Numbered from the stretch's first letter, positions 51,364-60,077 are shown. The stretch is DNA of 64,000 bases from Microlunatus kandeliicorticis (GCF_014137855.1 NZ_JACGWT010000002.1:851033-915032); one strand, 5' to 3'. Notes: generated by a model not told the origin, from the sequence alone. Numbers and translations: made by a program.

Positions 51364-51451
51364 TCGCACGCCCTATATCCGGTGCGAGGTGGACGCAGGG
51401 CGTGCGACGTGGGTTTCGAGGTGGGCCTCGAGGTGGGCGTAGGGCGTGCGA
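51364..51451. repeat. Three copies of AGGGCGTGCGA, one inverted, in a repeat-rich gap
   Basis: TCGCACGCCCT at 51364-51374 is the inverse of AGGGCGTGCGA at 51397-51407 and 51441-51451. Between and around them GAGGTGGGC-like phrases recur every 10-14 bases. The gap 51211-51483 has no gene I can support. The copies can form alternative hairpins. Confidence 0.6.
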
Positions 51452-51483
51452 GGTGGGCGCGAGATGGGGGCGCAGGGTTCGGC

Positions 51484-52017
51484 TCAGGCGGCGAGCAGCA
51501 GGGCCAGCGCAGCGGTGTCGGCGTCCCGGTTGGGGTCGATCCCGCACCGGCTGTGCAGCTCGGTCACCGTGCCGCCGGCGTCGGCCGCCACCCAGGCGGC
51601 CCGGTGGTCGAGGCCGAGGTGCGGCAGCCCGGGCAGCAGGATGCAGCCGGAGGCGACCTCGTACTCGGGGACGCTCGACCGGGTGCTCGCCGGCGGGTGC
51701 AGCACGACCAGGGCCGGCGGCAGCGGGTCGGCGAACCGTCCGGGCTGGAGCGGTTGCTCGCCCACGAACGAGCCGGCCCGGGTGGCCCGGCCGACTGCGT
51801 GCAGCCCACCGCCGTCCGCGGAGTCGTCCGGGACCTTCTCCTCGACGCAGAAGACGGTCGAGGCGGGCAGCAGCCCGGGCACCGCGGCGAGCTGGACGGC
51901 GAGCACGAGCATCTTGGACCACTCCACCACCTCGCGCGGCCAGCGTCCGATGATCATGAAGCCCCCGAAGCCGCCCTGGTACTGGAGCGGTGCGATCTCG
52001 ATCGACGACGGTTCCAT
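51484..52017 (-). CDS. Unknown protein, 177 residues
   Basis: I do not recognise this protein. It begins EPSSIEIAPLQYQGGFGGFMIIGRW, has a moderately hydrophobic middle (MLVLAVQLAAVPGLLP) that is too short and polar for certain membrane insertion, and ends in an Ala/Leu-rich helix. Third-position G/C and a GAGGAGG eight bases before the ATG at 52017 show it is a real gene; a GTG six bases earlier is less well placed. It is divergent from the glycosyltransferase gene, with a palindrome between them. Confidence 0.65.
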   Translation of the reverse strand: MEPSSIEIAPLQYQGGFGGFMIIGRWPREVVEWSKMLVLAVQLAAVPGLLPASTVFCVEEKVPDDSADGGGLHAVGRATRAGSFVGEQPLQPGRFADPLPPALVVLHPPASTRSSVPEYEVASGCILLPGLPHLGLDHRAAWVAADAGGTVTELHSRCGIDPNRDADTAALALLLAA

Positions 52018-52036
52018 GACCACCCTCCTCGCGCGC

Positions 52037-52054
52037 CCCGGGACTCGACCCGGG
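52037..52054. promoter_or_regulatory. Inverted repeat CCCGGG-N6-CCCGGG
   Basis: The two CCCGGG arms around ACTCGA lie 20 bases upstream of the minus-strand ATG at 52017, inside the probable leader. It may be a small hairpin; GC content makes chance occurrence plausible. Confidence 0.25.
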
Positions 52055-52077
52055 TCCGGCTCTCGACCGGTGAGACC

Positions 52078-52095
52078 GTGTCACCGGTGTGACAC
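52078..52095. promoter_or_regulatory. Candidate operator GTGTCAC-N4-GTGACAC-like palindrome
   Basis: GTGTCACCGGTGTGACAC has seven-base perfect arms around four bases in the divergent gap between the unknown gene (minus) and the glycosyltransferase (plus). The size fits a dimeric repressor site. No regulator gene is next to it. Confidence 0.45.
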
Positions 52096-52239
52096 ATGGT
52101 GCGAAGGGAACGTCTGGCACACAAGAGGGGGAGAGTGCCAGCCCGCGGGGCGCAGCATGATCGTTACACGACACCGGCACGACGGCCGGCAGGTCGGCCG
52201 GATCAGGCGCCCCCACGGCGTGCCGAGGAGCGGAGGACG

Positions 52240-53703
52240 ATGGTCAGGACGACCGGACGGCCGCCGCTCGCGCCCGCCCCGGTGGCGAGCGCGGTGCTGG
52301 CCCTCGGGCTGGTGCTCGCGCTGACCGCCGGCCGGTACGGCTACCACCGCGACGAGCTCTACTTCCGGCTGCTCCCGCTGCGCTGGGGCTACGTCGACCA
52401 ACCGCCGCTGCTCCCGGCGCTCACCCGTGCCGCGATCGCCGTGCTCGGCGACGAGGTGGCCTCGCTGCGGCTGCCCGCCCTGCTGCTGGCCTGCGGCGGG
52501 GTGGTGGTGATCGCGTTGCTGGCCCGCGAGCTCGGCGGGGGCCCGTTCGCCCAGGGGCTGGCCGCCTGGGGCCACGCGTTCGGCAGCTTCACCCTGTCGC
52601 TCGGCCACCTGCTGCTGACCTCGACCGTCGACCTGGTGGTCTGGCCGGCGATCCTGCTCGCGGTGGTCCGGGTGGTGGCCCGCGACCAGCCCCGGTGGTG
52701 GCTGCTCGCCGGGGCGCTGGTCGGCCTCGACACCTGGAACAAGTGGCTGATCGTGATGCTGGTGCTCGGCGTTCTGCTCGGGCTCCTGGCCGTCGGGCCG
52801 CGACGGGTGCTGCGGACCCGCTGGCTGGCCCTGGGCGCGGGGCTCGCCGTGCTGCTGGCGCTGCCGAACGTGGTCTGGCAGCTGACCCACGGGCTGCCGC
52901 AGCTCGGGATGGCCGCCGCGCTGTCCGGCGACAACGGCGCCGGCGTGCGGGTCAGCGTCGGGCCGCTGCTGCTGGTGATGATCGGGCCGTTCCTGTGCTG
53001 GGTGTGGGTGCTGGCGGTGGTCCGGGTGATCCGGCGTCCCGAGCTCGCCCGCCTGCGGTTCGTGGTCGCCACCTTCGTGGTGGTGCTGGCCCTCACCGTG
53101 GCCGGCGGGTCGCAGGTCTACTACCCCTATCCGGCGCTGGCCGCGGTCTACGCGCTGGGCTGCGTCCAGGTCGAGCGGCTGGTCCGGCGCCGGCGTCCGT
53201 ACGTGATCGCCTGCGTCGGGCTGACCGTGGCCAGCGGGGTGGTGCTCAACCTGCCGGTGCTGCCGCTCGGGGTGCTGCGCTACACCCCGGTGCCGTCGGT
53301 CAACCAGTCGGTCCGCGACCAGATCGGATGGCCGCGCTACGTCGACCAGATCGACCGGGTCGCCGAGGCGGCCCGGCGCCAGGACCCGGCCGCGGTGATC
53401 GTGGCCAGCAACTACGGCGAGGCGGGCGCCCTCGACCGGTACGGGGTCAGCGGGCTGCCGGTCTACAGCCCGCAGAACGCGCTCTGGGAGCTCGGCCGGC
53501 CGGCCGCCGGCGTCCGGACGGTGGTGCTGGTCGGCGGGCTGGCCGAGCGTGACCGCGGCGAGTTCGCCAGCTGCCGCACGGTGGCCCGGCTCGACGACGG
53601 GGTCGGGGTCGACACCGAGGAGCAGGCTGAGCCGGTGGCCCTGTGCACCGGTCCGACCCGTCCCTGGGACGTGCTCTGGCCGGCCTGGCGCCGGCTGAGC
53701 TGA
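52240..53703 (+). CDS. GT39/ArnT-like membrane glycosyltransferase
   Basis: The 487-residue protein has about ten helices and the GT39/GT83 N-terminus: GRYGYHRDELYFRLLPLRWGYVDQPPLLP, residues about 29-57, in which an acidic pair in the first outside loop (DEL) is the catalytic signature of polyprenyl-phosphate-sugar transferases. VAGGSQVYYPYPALA near residue 290 is also typical. A soluble C-terminal part of about 130 residues lies outside. It should move a sugar from a polyprenyl carrier to protein, lipid or wall polymer. GGAGG precedes the ATG. Confidence 0.87.
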   Translation: MVRTTGRPPLAPAPVASAVLALGLVLALTAGRYGYHRDELYFRLLPLRWGYVDQPPLLPALTRAAIAVLGDEVASLRLPALLLACGGVVVIALLARELGGGPFAQGLAAWGHAFGSFTLSLGHLLLTSTVDLVVWPAILLAVVRVVARDQPRWWLLAGALVGLDTWNKWLIVMLVLGVLLGLLAVGPRRVLRTRWLALGAGLAVLLALPNVVWQLTHGLPQLGMAAALSGDNGAGVRVSVGPLLLVMIGPFLCWVWVLAVVRVIRRPELARLRFVVATFVVVLALTVAGGSQVYYPYPALAAVYALGCVQVERLVRRRRPYVIACVGLTVASGVVLNLPVLPLGVLRYTPVPSVNQSVRDQIGWPRYVDQIDRVAEAARRQDPAAVIVASNYGEAGALDRYGVSGLPVYSPQNALWELGRPAAGVRTVVLVGGLAERDRGEFASCRTVARLDDGVGVDTEEQAEPVALCTGPTRPWDVLWPAWRRLS

Positions 53704-53710
53704 GGCGGCC

Positions 53711-54757
53711 TCAGCCGGCGGGACGGTTCCGGTACCGGCCGACGAGCTCGGGCGCGGCCGGCTGCATCCGCACCGGTGGCAGCGCACGGGCAAGCAGGGT
53801 GAGGTCGTCGAGCACCAGCTCACCGATCTCGGCGAACGCCGCGGGGATGCCGCCGGCCCGGTGCGCGGACAGCACCAGCCCTTCCAGGCGGCGGGCGCGG
53901 GCGTCGGCGGGTACCGGCTCGTCCGGCCAGACGTCGACCGCGGCCAGGAAGCGGCCGGCCTCGACCCGGTCGAGCAGCGCGTCGTAGTCGGTCATCGCCG
54001 CCCGGCTGACGAAGACCACCCGAGCCCCGGCCGGCAGCCGGTCGAGCGCGGCGGCGTCGAGCAGCCGCCCGCCCTCGCTGTTCTCGCTGGTCACCGCGGC
54101 CAGCACGAAGACGAACCGGCTGTCGCCGAGCACCTGGTCGAGCCCGGCCGGCTCGACGCCGGCCTCGGCGAGCACGGCGTCGGGCAGCCACGGGTCGAAG
54201 ACCCGGACCCTCGGCCGGAACGGAGCCAGCAACGGCAGCAGCGCACGGCCGAGGTTGCCGAGACCGATCAGCCCGACGTCGGCGCCGCGGAGCAGCACCG
54301 CGTCGGCGTTGCCGTCACCCAGGTAGCGCTCGCGCCCGGCGCGGAACGCCCGGTCCTCGCGGCTGATCCCGCGGGCCAGGTCGAGGGCGAGCCCGAGGGC
54401 GTACTCGGCCACCGCCTGCGCATAGGCCGGGCCGCAGCCGAGCACCCGGACCCCGCGGGCGAAGGCGGTGGGGTAGTCGACGTTGGGATAGAAGTTGCCC
54501 TCGACGTTGAGCACCGCGCGGAGCCGGGTCGCGCGCTCGAGCCGGGCGGCCGGCAGGTCGGTCTGCCCGACCACCGCGAACGCCTCCGGCAGCAGCGCGT
54601 CGAACCGGTCCGGGTCGCCGCCGCAGTCCACCACCCGGAAGCGCTGTTCGAAGGTGGCCCGGGTGTCCGGGGTGAAGATCCGGCCGACCGGCTGCGGGGC
54701 GGTGTCCAGCAGCACCAGCGGCGGCTCGGGGTCGGGACGGTCGGACGCAGGGCTCAC
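53711..54757 (-). CDS. D-isomer-specific 2-hydroxyacid dehydrogenase
   Basis: The 348-residue enzyme is a second member of the family seen at 47166. It has VGLIGLGNLGRALLPLL near residue 170 for NAD(P), and the catalytic region VVFVSRAAMTDYDALLDRV with Arg, VDVWPDEPVPAD with Glu and VLSAHRAGGIP with His. YAQAVAEYALGLALDLARGI is the family's dimer helix. It starts at GTG 54757, 23 bases behind the SIS gene and in the same direction, so both probably belong to one operon. The substrate may be a breakdown product of the same sugar. Confidence 0.87.
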   Translation of the reverse strand: MSPASDRPDPEPPLVLLDTAPQPVGRIFTPDTRATFEQRFRVVDCGGDPDRFDALLPEAFAVVGQTDLPAARLERATRLRAVLNVEGNFYPNVDYPTAFARGVRVLGCGPAYAQAVAEYALGLALDLARGISREDRAFRAGRERYLGDGNADAVLLRGADVGLIGLGNLGRALLPLLAPFRPRVRVFDPWLPDAVLAEAGVEPAGLDQVLGDSRFVFVLAAVTSENSEGGRLLDAAALDRLPAGARVVFVSRAAMTDYDALLDRVEAGRFLAAVDVWPDEPVPADARARRLEGLVLSAHRAGGIPAAFAEIGELVLDDLTLLARALPPVRMQPAAPELVGRYRNRPAG

Positions 54758-54780
54758 CGGGTCATCGTCGCAGCCGGCCC

Positions 54781-55863
54781 TCAGAGGGTCTCGGTGACCT
54801 TCTTGAGCCCGCGCGGCGCGTCCGGGTCGCCGCCGCGGAACAGCGCGAGGTGCCGGGCGAGCTGCTGGAACGGCAGGATCTCGAGCAGCGGCGAGACCTC
54901 CTCGGCGACGCCGTCCGGCAGCGCGATGCCGACCGTGGCCGCGGCCACCGCGTCGGGCGTCCCGACGCAGAAGACGTCCGCGCCGAGCTCGGAGAGCCGC
55001 GGCAGCACCTGGCCCATCGCCCGGCCGCCGATGCCGTCGCCGACCACCGTCAGCACCGGCACCTGCGGGTCGATCATGGCCAGCGGGCCGTGCAGCAGGT
55101 CGGCGCCGGAGAACGCCTGGGCGCTGAGGTAGCAGGTCTCCATCAGCTTGAGCGCGGCCTCGCTCGCCGTCGGGTAGGAGTAGCCGCGGGCGGTGGTGAC
55201 CAGCCGCGAGGCGAACCGGTAGCGCTGGGCCAGCTCGGCCACGTCGTCGTCGCGGCCGAGCAGCGCGGTGCCCCACTCCGGCAGCCGGCGGGCCGCGGCG
55301 CCGTCGCCGCCGCGGACCCGGTCGAGCAGCAGATAGAGGGCCAGCAGCTGGCCGGTGTACGACTTGGTCGCTGCCACCGCCTTCTCCGGCCCGACCGCGA
55401 TGTCGATCTGGGCCTCGGCGGCCTGGGCGAGCGCCGACGTCGGGTTGTTGGTGACCGCGACGGTGAGCGCGCCCTGCGCGCGGGCCCGCTCGAGGGTGGT
55501 CACCAGGTCCGGCGAGCCGCCGGACTGGCTGACCCCGATCATCAGCACGTCGGTCAGGTCGGGCTCGGCGCCGTAGGCGGTCATCGTCGAGGGCGAGACC
55601 AGTCCGCAGGGCAGCTGCAGGACGATCTCGGCGAAGTACTTCGCGTAGAGCGCGGCGTGGTCGGAGGTGCCGCGGGCCACGAACTGGACGAACCGCGGCC
55701 GGCGCCGCCCGATCAGCGCCGCCGCGGCGGCCAGCTCGCCGTCGGGCTGGTCGGCCCGGTCGAGCAGTCGGGCCCAGACGTCGGGCTGTTCGGCGACCTC
55801 GGCGCCCATCAGCGCACCGCGGGTCGCGCGCTCGCTGCTCGGTTCGGTGCGGTCCTGGCTCAT
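54781..55863 (-). CDS. SIS-domain amino-sugar deaminase/isomerase (NagB-II/AgaS type)
   Basis: The 360-residue protein has two SIS domains like the isomerase half of GlmS but no glutaminase domain: FVARGTSDHAALYAKY near residue 52, IGVSQSGGSPDLVTTLERA near residue 100, and AVGPEKAVAATKSYTGQ near residue 150 bind the sugar phosphate. This is the layout of NagB-II glucosamine-6-phosphate deaminase, which forms fructose-6-phosphate and ammonia in the cytoplasm. ATG 55863 has GGGAG upstream; an earlier in-frame codon would fall in the operator. It reads away from the GntR regulator across a shared operator. Confidence 0.87.
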   Translation of the reverse strand: MSQDRTEPSSERATRGALMGAEVAEQPDVWARLLDRADQPDGELAAAAALIGRRRPRFVQFVARGTSDHAALYAKYFAEIVLQLPCGLVSPSTMTAYGAEPDLTDVLMIGVSQSGGSPDLVTTLERARAQGALTVAVTNNPTSALAQAAEAQIDIAVGPEKAVAATKSYTGQLLALYLLLDRVRGGDGAAARRLPEWGTALLGRDDDVAELAQRYRFASRLVTTARGYSYPTASEAALKLMETCYLSAQAFSGADLLHGPLAMIDPQVPVLTVVGDGIGGRAMGQVLPRLSELGADVFCVGTPDAVAAATVGIALPDGVAEEVSPLLEILPFQQLARHLALFRGGDPDAPRGLKKVTETL

Positions 55864-55898
55864 CACGGCTCCCGGCTGGGGTCGACGGTGCGGAACAA

Positions 55899-55912
55899 TT
55901 GGCATAGACCAA
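55899..55912. promoter_or_regulatory. GntR/DasR-like operator between the deaminase and regulator genes
   Basis: TTGGCATAGACCAA (inverse TTGGTCTATGCCAA) matches the core TGGTCTA-ACCA of the dre sites bound by DasR/NagR-type GntR regulators with a change of two central bases. TAGATT at 55911-55916 on the minus strand could be the deaminase -10, so binding would block it. Amino sugar phosphates are the usual inducers of such regulators. Confidence 0.7.
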
Positions 55913-55977
55913 TCTACGCAGCATCATGGGCGCACGCCAACCGGCGTCAGGACGACGAGCGCAGGACGGGAGGTCGG

Positions 55978-56700
55978 GTGCGGGTCCCGAAGTACTACCG
56001 GGTCAAGGAGCAGATCGGTGCGCTGCTCGACGGATCCGCGCCCGGCACCGCGCTGCCCACCGAGCGCGAGCTGGCCGAGCAGTTCGCCACCTCCCGCACC
56101 ACGGTGCGGCAGGCGCTGGCCGAGCTCGGCGTCGAGGGCCGGCTGGTGCGGACCCAGGGCCGGGGCACCTTCGTCGCGGACCCCGGGCTGGTCCGGCTGC
56201 ACCAGCTCAGCTCATTCACCGCCGACCTGGCCACCGACGGTCAGCGGGGCACCGACACCGTCCTCGGGCTGGCGGTCGTACCGGCCGAGGAGCCGGTGGC
56301 GGCCCAACTGGCGGTCGCCCCGGGCGACCCGGTGGTCCGGCTGGAGCGGGTGCGGGGGATCGACGACCGGCCGGTGGCGCACGAGACCGCCTGGCTGCGC
56401 GGCCCGCTGCCCGGGCTCGACCGGCACCTGGCCGCGACCGGTTCGCTCTACCGCACCCTGGCCGACCGCTACGGCATCACGGTGGCCGCCGCCGAGGACC
56501 AGATCGAGACCGCGCCGGCCGTCCCCGAGGACGCCGCGTTGCTGGGCGTCGACGTCGGGGTCCCGATGCTGCTGGTGCACCGGACAGCCTGGGACGCGGC
56601 CGGCCGGCCGGTCGAGTGGACCCGCTCGGTCTACCGCGGCGACCGGTTCCGGTTCCTGGCCCGCTCCGCGCTGACGGACCCGCCCGCGGCGCCGGTCTGA
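55978..56700 (+). CDS. GntR-family regulator with UTRA domain (HutC/DasR subfamily)
   Basis: The 240-residue protein has the winged helix KYYRVKEQIGALLDG through ERELAEQFATSRTTVRQALAELGVEGRLVR (residues about 5-60), then GRGTFVADP and an effector-binding UTRA domain with VVRLERVRGIDDRPVAHETAWLR near residue 115. UTRA domains sense sugar phosphates or similar; the neighbouring deaminase and importer suggest glucosamine-6-phosphate or GlcNAc-6-phosphate. The start is GTG 55978 with CGGGAGG upstream. An operator of the expected type lies in the divergent gap. Confidence 0.92.
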   Translation: MRVPKYYRVKEQIGALLDGSAPGTALPTERELAEQFATSRTTVRQALAELGVEGRLVRTQGRGTFVADPGLVRLHQLSSFTADLATDGQRGTDTVLGLAVVPAEEPVAAQLAVAPGDPVVRLERVRGIDDRPVAHETAWLRGPLPGLDRHLAATGSLYRTLADRYGITVAAAEDQIETAPAVPEDAALLGVDVGVPMLLVHRTAWDAAGRPVEWTRSVYRGDRFRFLARSALTDPPAAPV

Positions 56701-56880
56701 CAGGATCGGCCGGAGACCCACCGTCGGGGGCTTGCGACCACCAGGCCTCCGCGCCCCGCTCGGGCAGCAGCCGCTGCCCGGCGTGGTTCTGCATCCAGTC
56801 GCCCGGCATCTGTGAAGGTACCCAGAGGATCGGGGCCGTTCGGAGCACCGGACCACGCCACACTCGTCCAGGAGGTCCCG

Positions 56881-58251
56881 ATGCCCGGTCCCACCGTCCC
56901 CTTTCCCGCCCCCCGCAACCTCAGCCGGCGGCGGCTGCTCCAGGGCGGCCTGGGTGCCGCGGCGGCGCTCGGCGCGGGTGCCCTGGCCGGGTGCGCCGGT
57001 CTCACCGGCAAGGCCGACTCGGGCAGCGGCTCCGGGTCCGGCTCGGGCAGCTCCGGCGGCTCGGCGCAGCTGACCTTCGTCAACTGGTCGGGAGACACCG
57101 AGAAGCAGGCGTTCGACAAGCTGATCGCCGACTTCCACACCCAGAACCCGAACATCACGGTCAAGACCGAGACCGTCCCCTACGACAGCATCCAGACCAA
57201 CCTGGACAGCCGGTTCCAGGCGGGCAACCCGCCGGACCTGTTCCGGGTCTCCTACATCGACATCGGGCAGTACACCAGCCAGGACGTGCTGCTCGACGTC
57301 TCGAGCACCTTCGACCAGGCCAAGATCGACGCCTTCGTTCCCGGGTTGTGGCAGGGCGTGGTCTACGACGGCAAGCCGTACGGCGTGCCGCACCAGATCG
57401 ACACCACCGCGATCCTCTACCGCAAGGACGCCTTCGAGGCGGCCGGGCTGACCGCGCCGACCAGCCTGGACGACGCCTGGACCTGGGACCAGTTCGCCCA
57501 GGCCGCGGAGAAGCTGACCAAGGTCGTCAAGGGCAACCAGACGCCGTTCATCTACGACTGGCAGCAGGCCGGTGCCTACCGCTGGCTGTCCTGGCTGTTC
57601 CAGGCCGGCGGCAACCTGCTCGGGGACGACCTCAAGACCCCGGCGGTCGACTCCGACGCCGGCCGCAAGGCGGTGCAGTTCACCCAGAGCTTCTTCACCA
57701 ACAAGTGGGTGGCCCGGAGCAGCTCGGTCAAGAGCAGCACCTACCCCGACAGCGCGTTCATCGCGGGCACGGTGGCGATGGCGTTCGCCGGCGACTTCCT
57801 GATCCCCACCATCGACTCCGGGGTGAAGAAGAAGTTCGAGTACGGGGCGATGCCGATGCCGCGGGACACCAACGCGGCCAGCGACCTCGGCGGCAACGCG
57901 ATCGTGGCCTCCAAGGACGGCAAGAACACCGAGGCCGCCGCCAAGTTCCTCGACTTCATCGTCTCCGAGCAGCAGCAGAAGACCTACTGCGAGGCGACCG
58001 GGCAGCTGCCCACCCTGAAGTCCCTGACCAGCGCCAAGCTCGACTTCGCCGTCCGGCCCGACCTGATGGAGACCTTCGTCCAGCAGGCCACCACGATCAC
58101 GCCCGAACAGGTCAAGCAGGTCACCGTGCCGCAGTTCGGCAAGATCAACGCGGGGATGCTCGACGCGCTCGAGAGCGCCTTCCTCGGCGGGGCCACGCCG
58201 GCGGCCACCACCGCGGCGCTGGCCAGCGTCGTGCAGAAGGCCGGGGCGTGA
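56881..58251 (+). CDS. Extracellular sugar-binding lipoprotein (family 1)
   Basis: The 456-residue protein has a twin-arginine signal (NLSRRRLLQGG), lipobox LAGC near residue 38 and a Ser/Gly-rich linker before the folded part. LTFVNWSGDTEKQAFDKLIADF starts the family 1 binding domain; TDTTAILYRKDAFEAAGL-like segment lies near residue 175. It captures a sugar or oligosaccharide for the two permeases behind it. AGGAGG five bases before the ATG is the best ribosome site of the window. The 180 bases upstream contain no clear operator; the GntR regulator ends there. Ligand probably an amino-sugar oligomer. Confidence 0.92.
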   Translation: MPGPTVPFPAPRNLSRRRLLQGGLGAAAALGAGALAGCAGLTGKADSGSGSGSGSGSSGGSAQLTFVNWSGDTEKQAFDKLIADFHTQNPNITVKTETVPYDSIQTNLDSRFQAGNPPDLFRVSYIDIGQYTSQDVLLDVSSTFDQAKIDAFVPGLWQGVVYDGKPYGVPHQIDTTAILYRKDAFEAAGLTAPTSLDDAWTWDQFAQAAEKLTKVVKGNQTPFIYDWQQAGAYRWLSWLFQAGGNLLGDDLKTPAVDSDAGRKAVQFTQSFFTNKWVARSSSVKSSTYPDSAFIAGTVAMAFAGDFLIPTIDSGVKKKFEYGAMPMPRDTNAASDLGGNAIVASKDGKNTEAAAKFLDFIVSEQQQKTYCEATGQLPTLKSLTSAKLDFAVRPDLMETFVQQATTITPEQVKQVTVPQFGKINAGMLDALESAFLGGATPAATTAALASVVQKAGA

Positions 58252-59183
58252 GCGCAGCGACCCTCGACACCGCGCCGCGTCCCGCCACCAGCGGGCCCCG
58301 GCGGCGGCGCCGGTCGCGCTGGGACCGCTCCGCGATCGCCTTCGTCGCGCCGACGATGATCTTCGCGATCGTCTTCCTGCTGGTCCCGATGGTGCTGGCC
58401 TTCGCCTACAGCTTCGCCGAGATCGCCCCGCTCAGCGGCAAGGTCACCTGGGTCGGGTTCGCCAACTACGTCACCATGCTGACCGACCCGACCTTCTACC
58501 GGGCGCTGCTCAACACGGTGCTGTTCATCGTGCTGGTGGTGCCGCTGAGTCTGGTCATCGGGCTGGCGCTGGCCGTGCTGCTCAACTCGGTGATGCCGGC
58601 CCGCAAGCTGTTCCGGACGATCATCTACCTCCCGCTGGTGATCTCCGGCGTGGCCACCGGTCTGATCGGCACCTTCCTCTACAACGAGACCATCGGCGTG
58701 ATCAACAAGGCGCTGCTGGCCCTGCACCTGCCGACGGTGCCCTGGCAGTCCGAGGGCGGGCCGGCCTTCGCGTCTGTGGTGCTGGTGACGCTGTGGATCC
58801 GGGTCGGCTTCACCATGATCATCTATCTGGCCGGGCTGCAGGCGGTGCCGGTCGAGCTGCAGGAGGCCGCCTCGGTCGAGGGGGCGAACGCCTGGCAGCG
58901 GTTCCGCTACATCACCCTGCCGCTGCTCGGGCCGTCGACCTTCTTTCTGCTGATCATGAGCGTGATCTACGCCTTCCAGGTCTTCGACACGGTGTTCGTG
59001 CTGACCGGCGGCGGACCCGGCTCGGCGACCGAGGTGCTCGGCACCTACGCCTACAAGACCGCCTTCGGGCCGGCCCGCGACCAGGGCTACGGCGCCGCGA
59101 TCGGCGTGGTGATCTTCTTCTTCACCCTGGTCTTCACCGTGCTGCAGTGGCGGACCAACCGGACCCGGGACGAGGTGGCCTGA
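58248..59183 (+). CDS. Sugar ABC transporter permease, MalF type
   Basis: The 311-residue permease has an Arg-rich cytoplasmic start, AIAFVAPTMIFAIVFLLVP as first helix, and the EAA loop ELQEAASVEGANAWQRFRYI near residue 205. The FVLTGGGPGSATEVLGTY segment near residue 250 is typical. It overlaps the binding protein by four bases (GTGA) and the next permease by one base. As in the arabinoside operon, no ATPase gene is present, so a general MsiK/MsmK-type ATPase elsewhere must drive it. Confidence 0.93.
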   Translation: MSAATLDTAPRPATSGPRRRRRSRWDRSAIAFVAPTMIFAIVFLLVPMVLAFAYSFAEIAPLSGKVTWVGFANYVTMLTDPTFYRALLNTVLFIVLVVPLSLVIGLALAVLLNSVMPARKLFRTIIYLPLVISGVATGLIGTFLYNETIGVINKALLALHLPTVPWQSEGGPAFASVVLVTLWIRVGFTMIIYLAGLQAVPVELQEAASVEGANAWQRFRYITLPLLGPSTFFLLIMSVIYAFQVFDTVFVLTGGGPGSATEVLGTYAYKTAFGPARDQGYGAAIGVVIFFFTLVFTVLQWRTNRTRDEVA

Positions 59184-60073
59184 TGACGCTGGTGGCTCCG
59201 AAGACGGAGGTCTCCTCGAAGCGGATCGACGAGGCGCCCGCGCTGCGCACCGCCGGGCGGCACTCCCGCGCCGGCCTGGTGGTGCGGATCGTGGTCTCGG
59301 TGGTCGTCTGCCTGGTGATGATCTTCCCGTTCTACGTGCTGGTGCTGACGGCGTTCACCGACACCACGGTGTTCAGCCAGCAGCTCCAGCTGATCCCGCG
59401 CGCCCTGACCCTGGTGAACTACACCAAGGTCCTGGACGCCTGGCCGGTGCTCAGCTGGTTCGGCAACTCGGTGATCATCACCGTGATCACCACCGTGCTG
59501 ACGGTGGCCTTCAGCACCCTGGCCGGGTACGCCTTCGCCAAGCTGAAGTTCCCCGGTGCCGGCGTGCTGTTCCTGGCCCTGCTGGCGACGATGATGATCC
59601 CCTCGCAAGCGACCCTGGTGCCGCTGTTCCGGATCGTCAACGGGATGGACCTGGTGGGGACCTTCTGGGCGGTCATCCTGCCCGGTGCGGCCGGCACCTT
59701 CGGGGTGTTCCTGGCCCGCCAGTTCATGCTGGCCATCCCCACCGAGGTGATCGAGGCGGCCAAGATCGACGGTGCGGGCAGCGTCTCGATCTTCCTGCGG
59801 ATCGTGCTGCCGCTCTCCAAGCCGCTGCTGGCCGTGCTCACCCTGCTCAGCGTGATGGGGCAGTGGAACGACTTCCTCTGGCCGCTGATCGTGCTCCGCG
59901 ACCCGGTGCTGTTCACCCTGCCGATCGGGCTGCAGTTCCTCAAGGGCCAGTACACGACCGACTACGGCGCGCTGATGGCGATGACCCTGCTCTCGGTCGC
60001 CCCGCTGGTCATCCTGTTCCTGGTCTTCCAGCGCTACTTCGTCCAGGGGCTGGCCACCACCGGCATCCGCTGA
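59183..60073 (+). CDS. Carbohydrate ABC transporter permease, MalG type
   Basis: The 296-residue second channel subunit has six helices, the EAA loop EVIEAAKIDGAGSVSIFLRI near residue 190 and the ending FQRYFVQGLATTGIR that marks the MalG class. Its ATG shares one base with the stop of the MalF-type gene. It is the last gene of the importer operon; interspersed repeats follow directly behind the stop. Confidence 0.93.
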   Translation: MTLVAPKTEVSSKRIDEAPALRTAGRHSRAGLVVRIVVSVVVCLVMIFPFYVLVLTAFTDTTVFSQQLQLIPRALTLVNYTKVLDAWPVLSWFGNSVIITVITTVLTVAFSTLAGYAFAKLKFPGAGVLFLALLATMMIPSQATLVPLFRIVNGMDLVGTFWAVILPGAAGTFGVFLARQFMLAIPTEVIEAAKIDGAGSVSIFLRIVLPLSKPLLAVLTLLSVMGQWNDFLWPLIVLRDPVLFTLPIGLQFLKGQYTTDYGALMAMTLLSVAPLVILFLVFQRYFVQGLATTGIR

Positions 60074-60077
60074 CGCT

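Noticed and set aside
56701..56880. Second GntR operator before the amino-sugar importer
   Set aside because: I found no TGGTCTA-like palindrome in this gap; only the good ribosome site at its end is clear.
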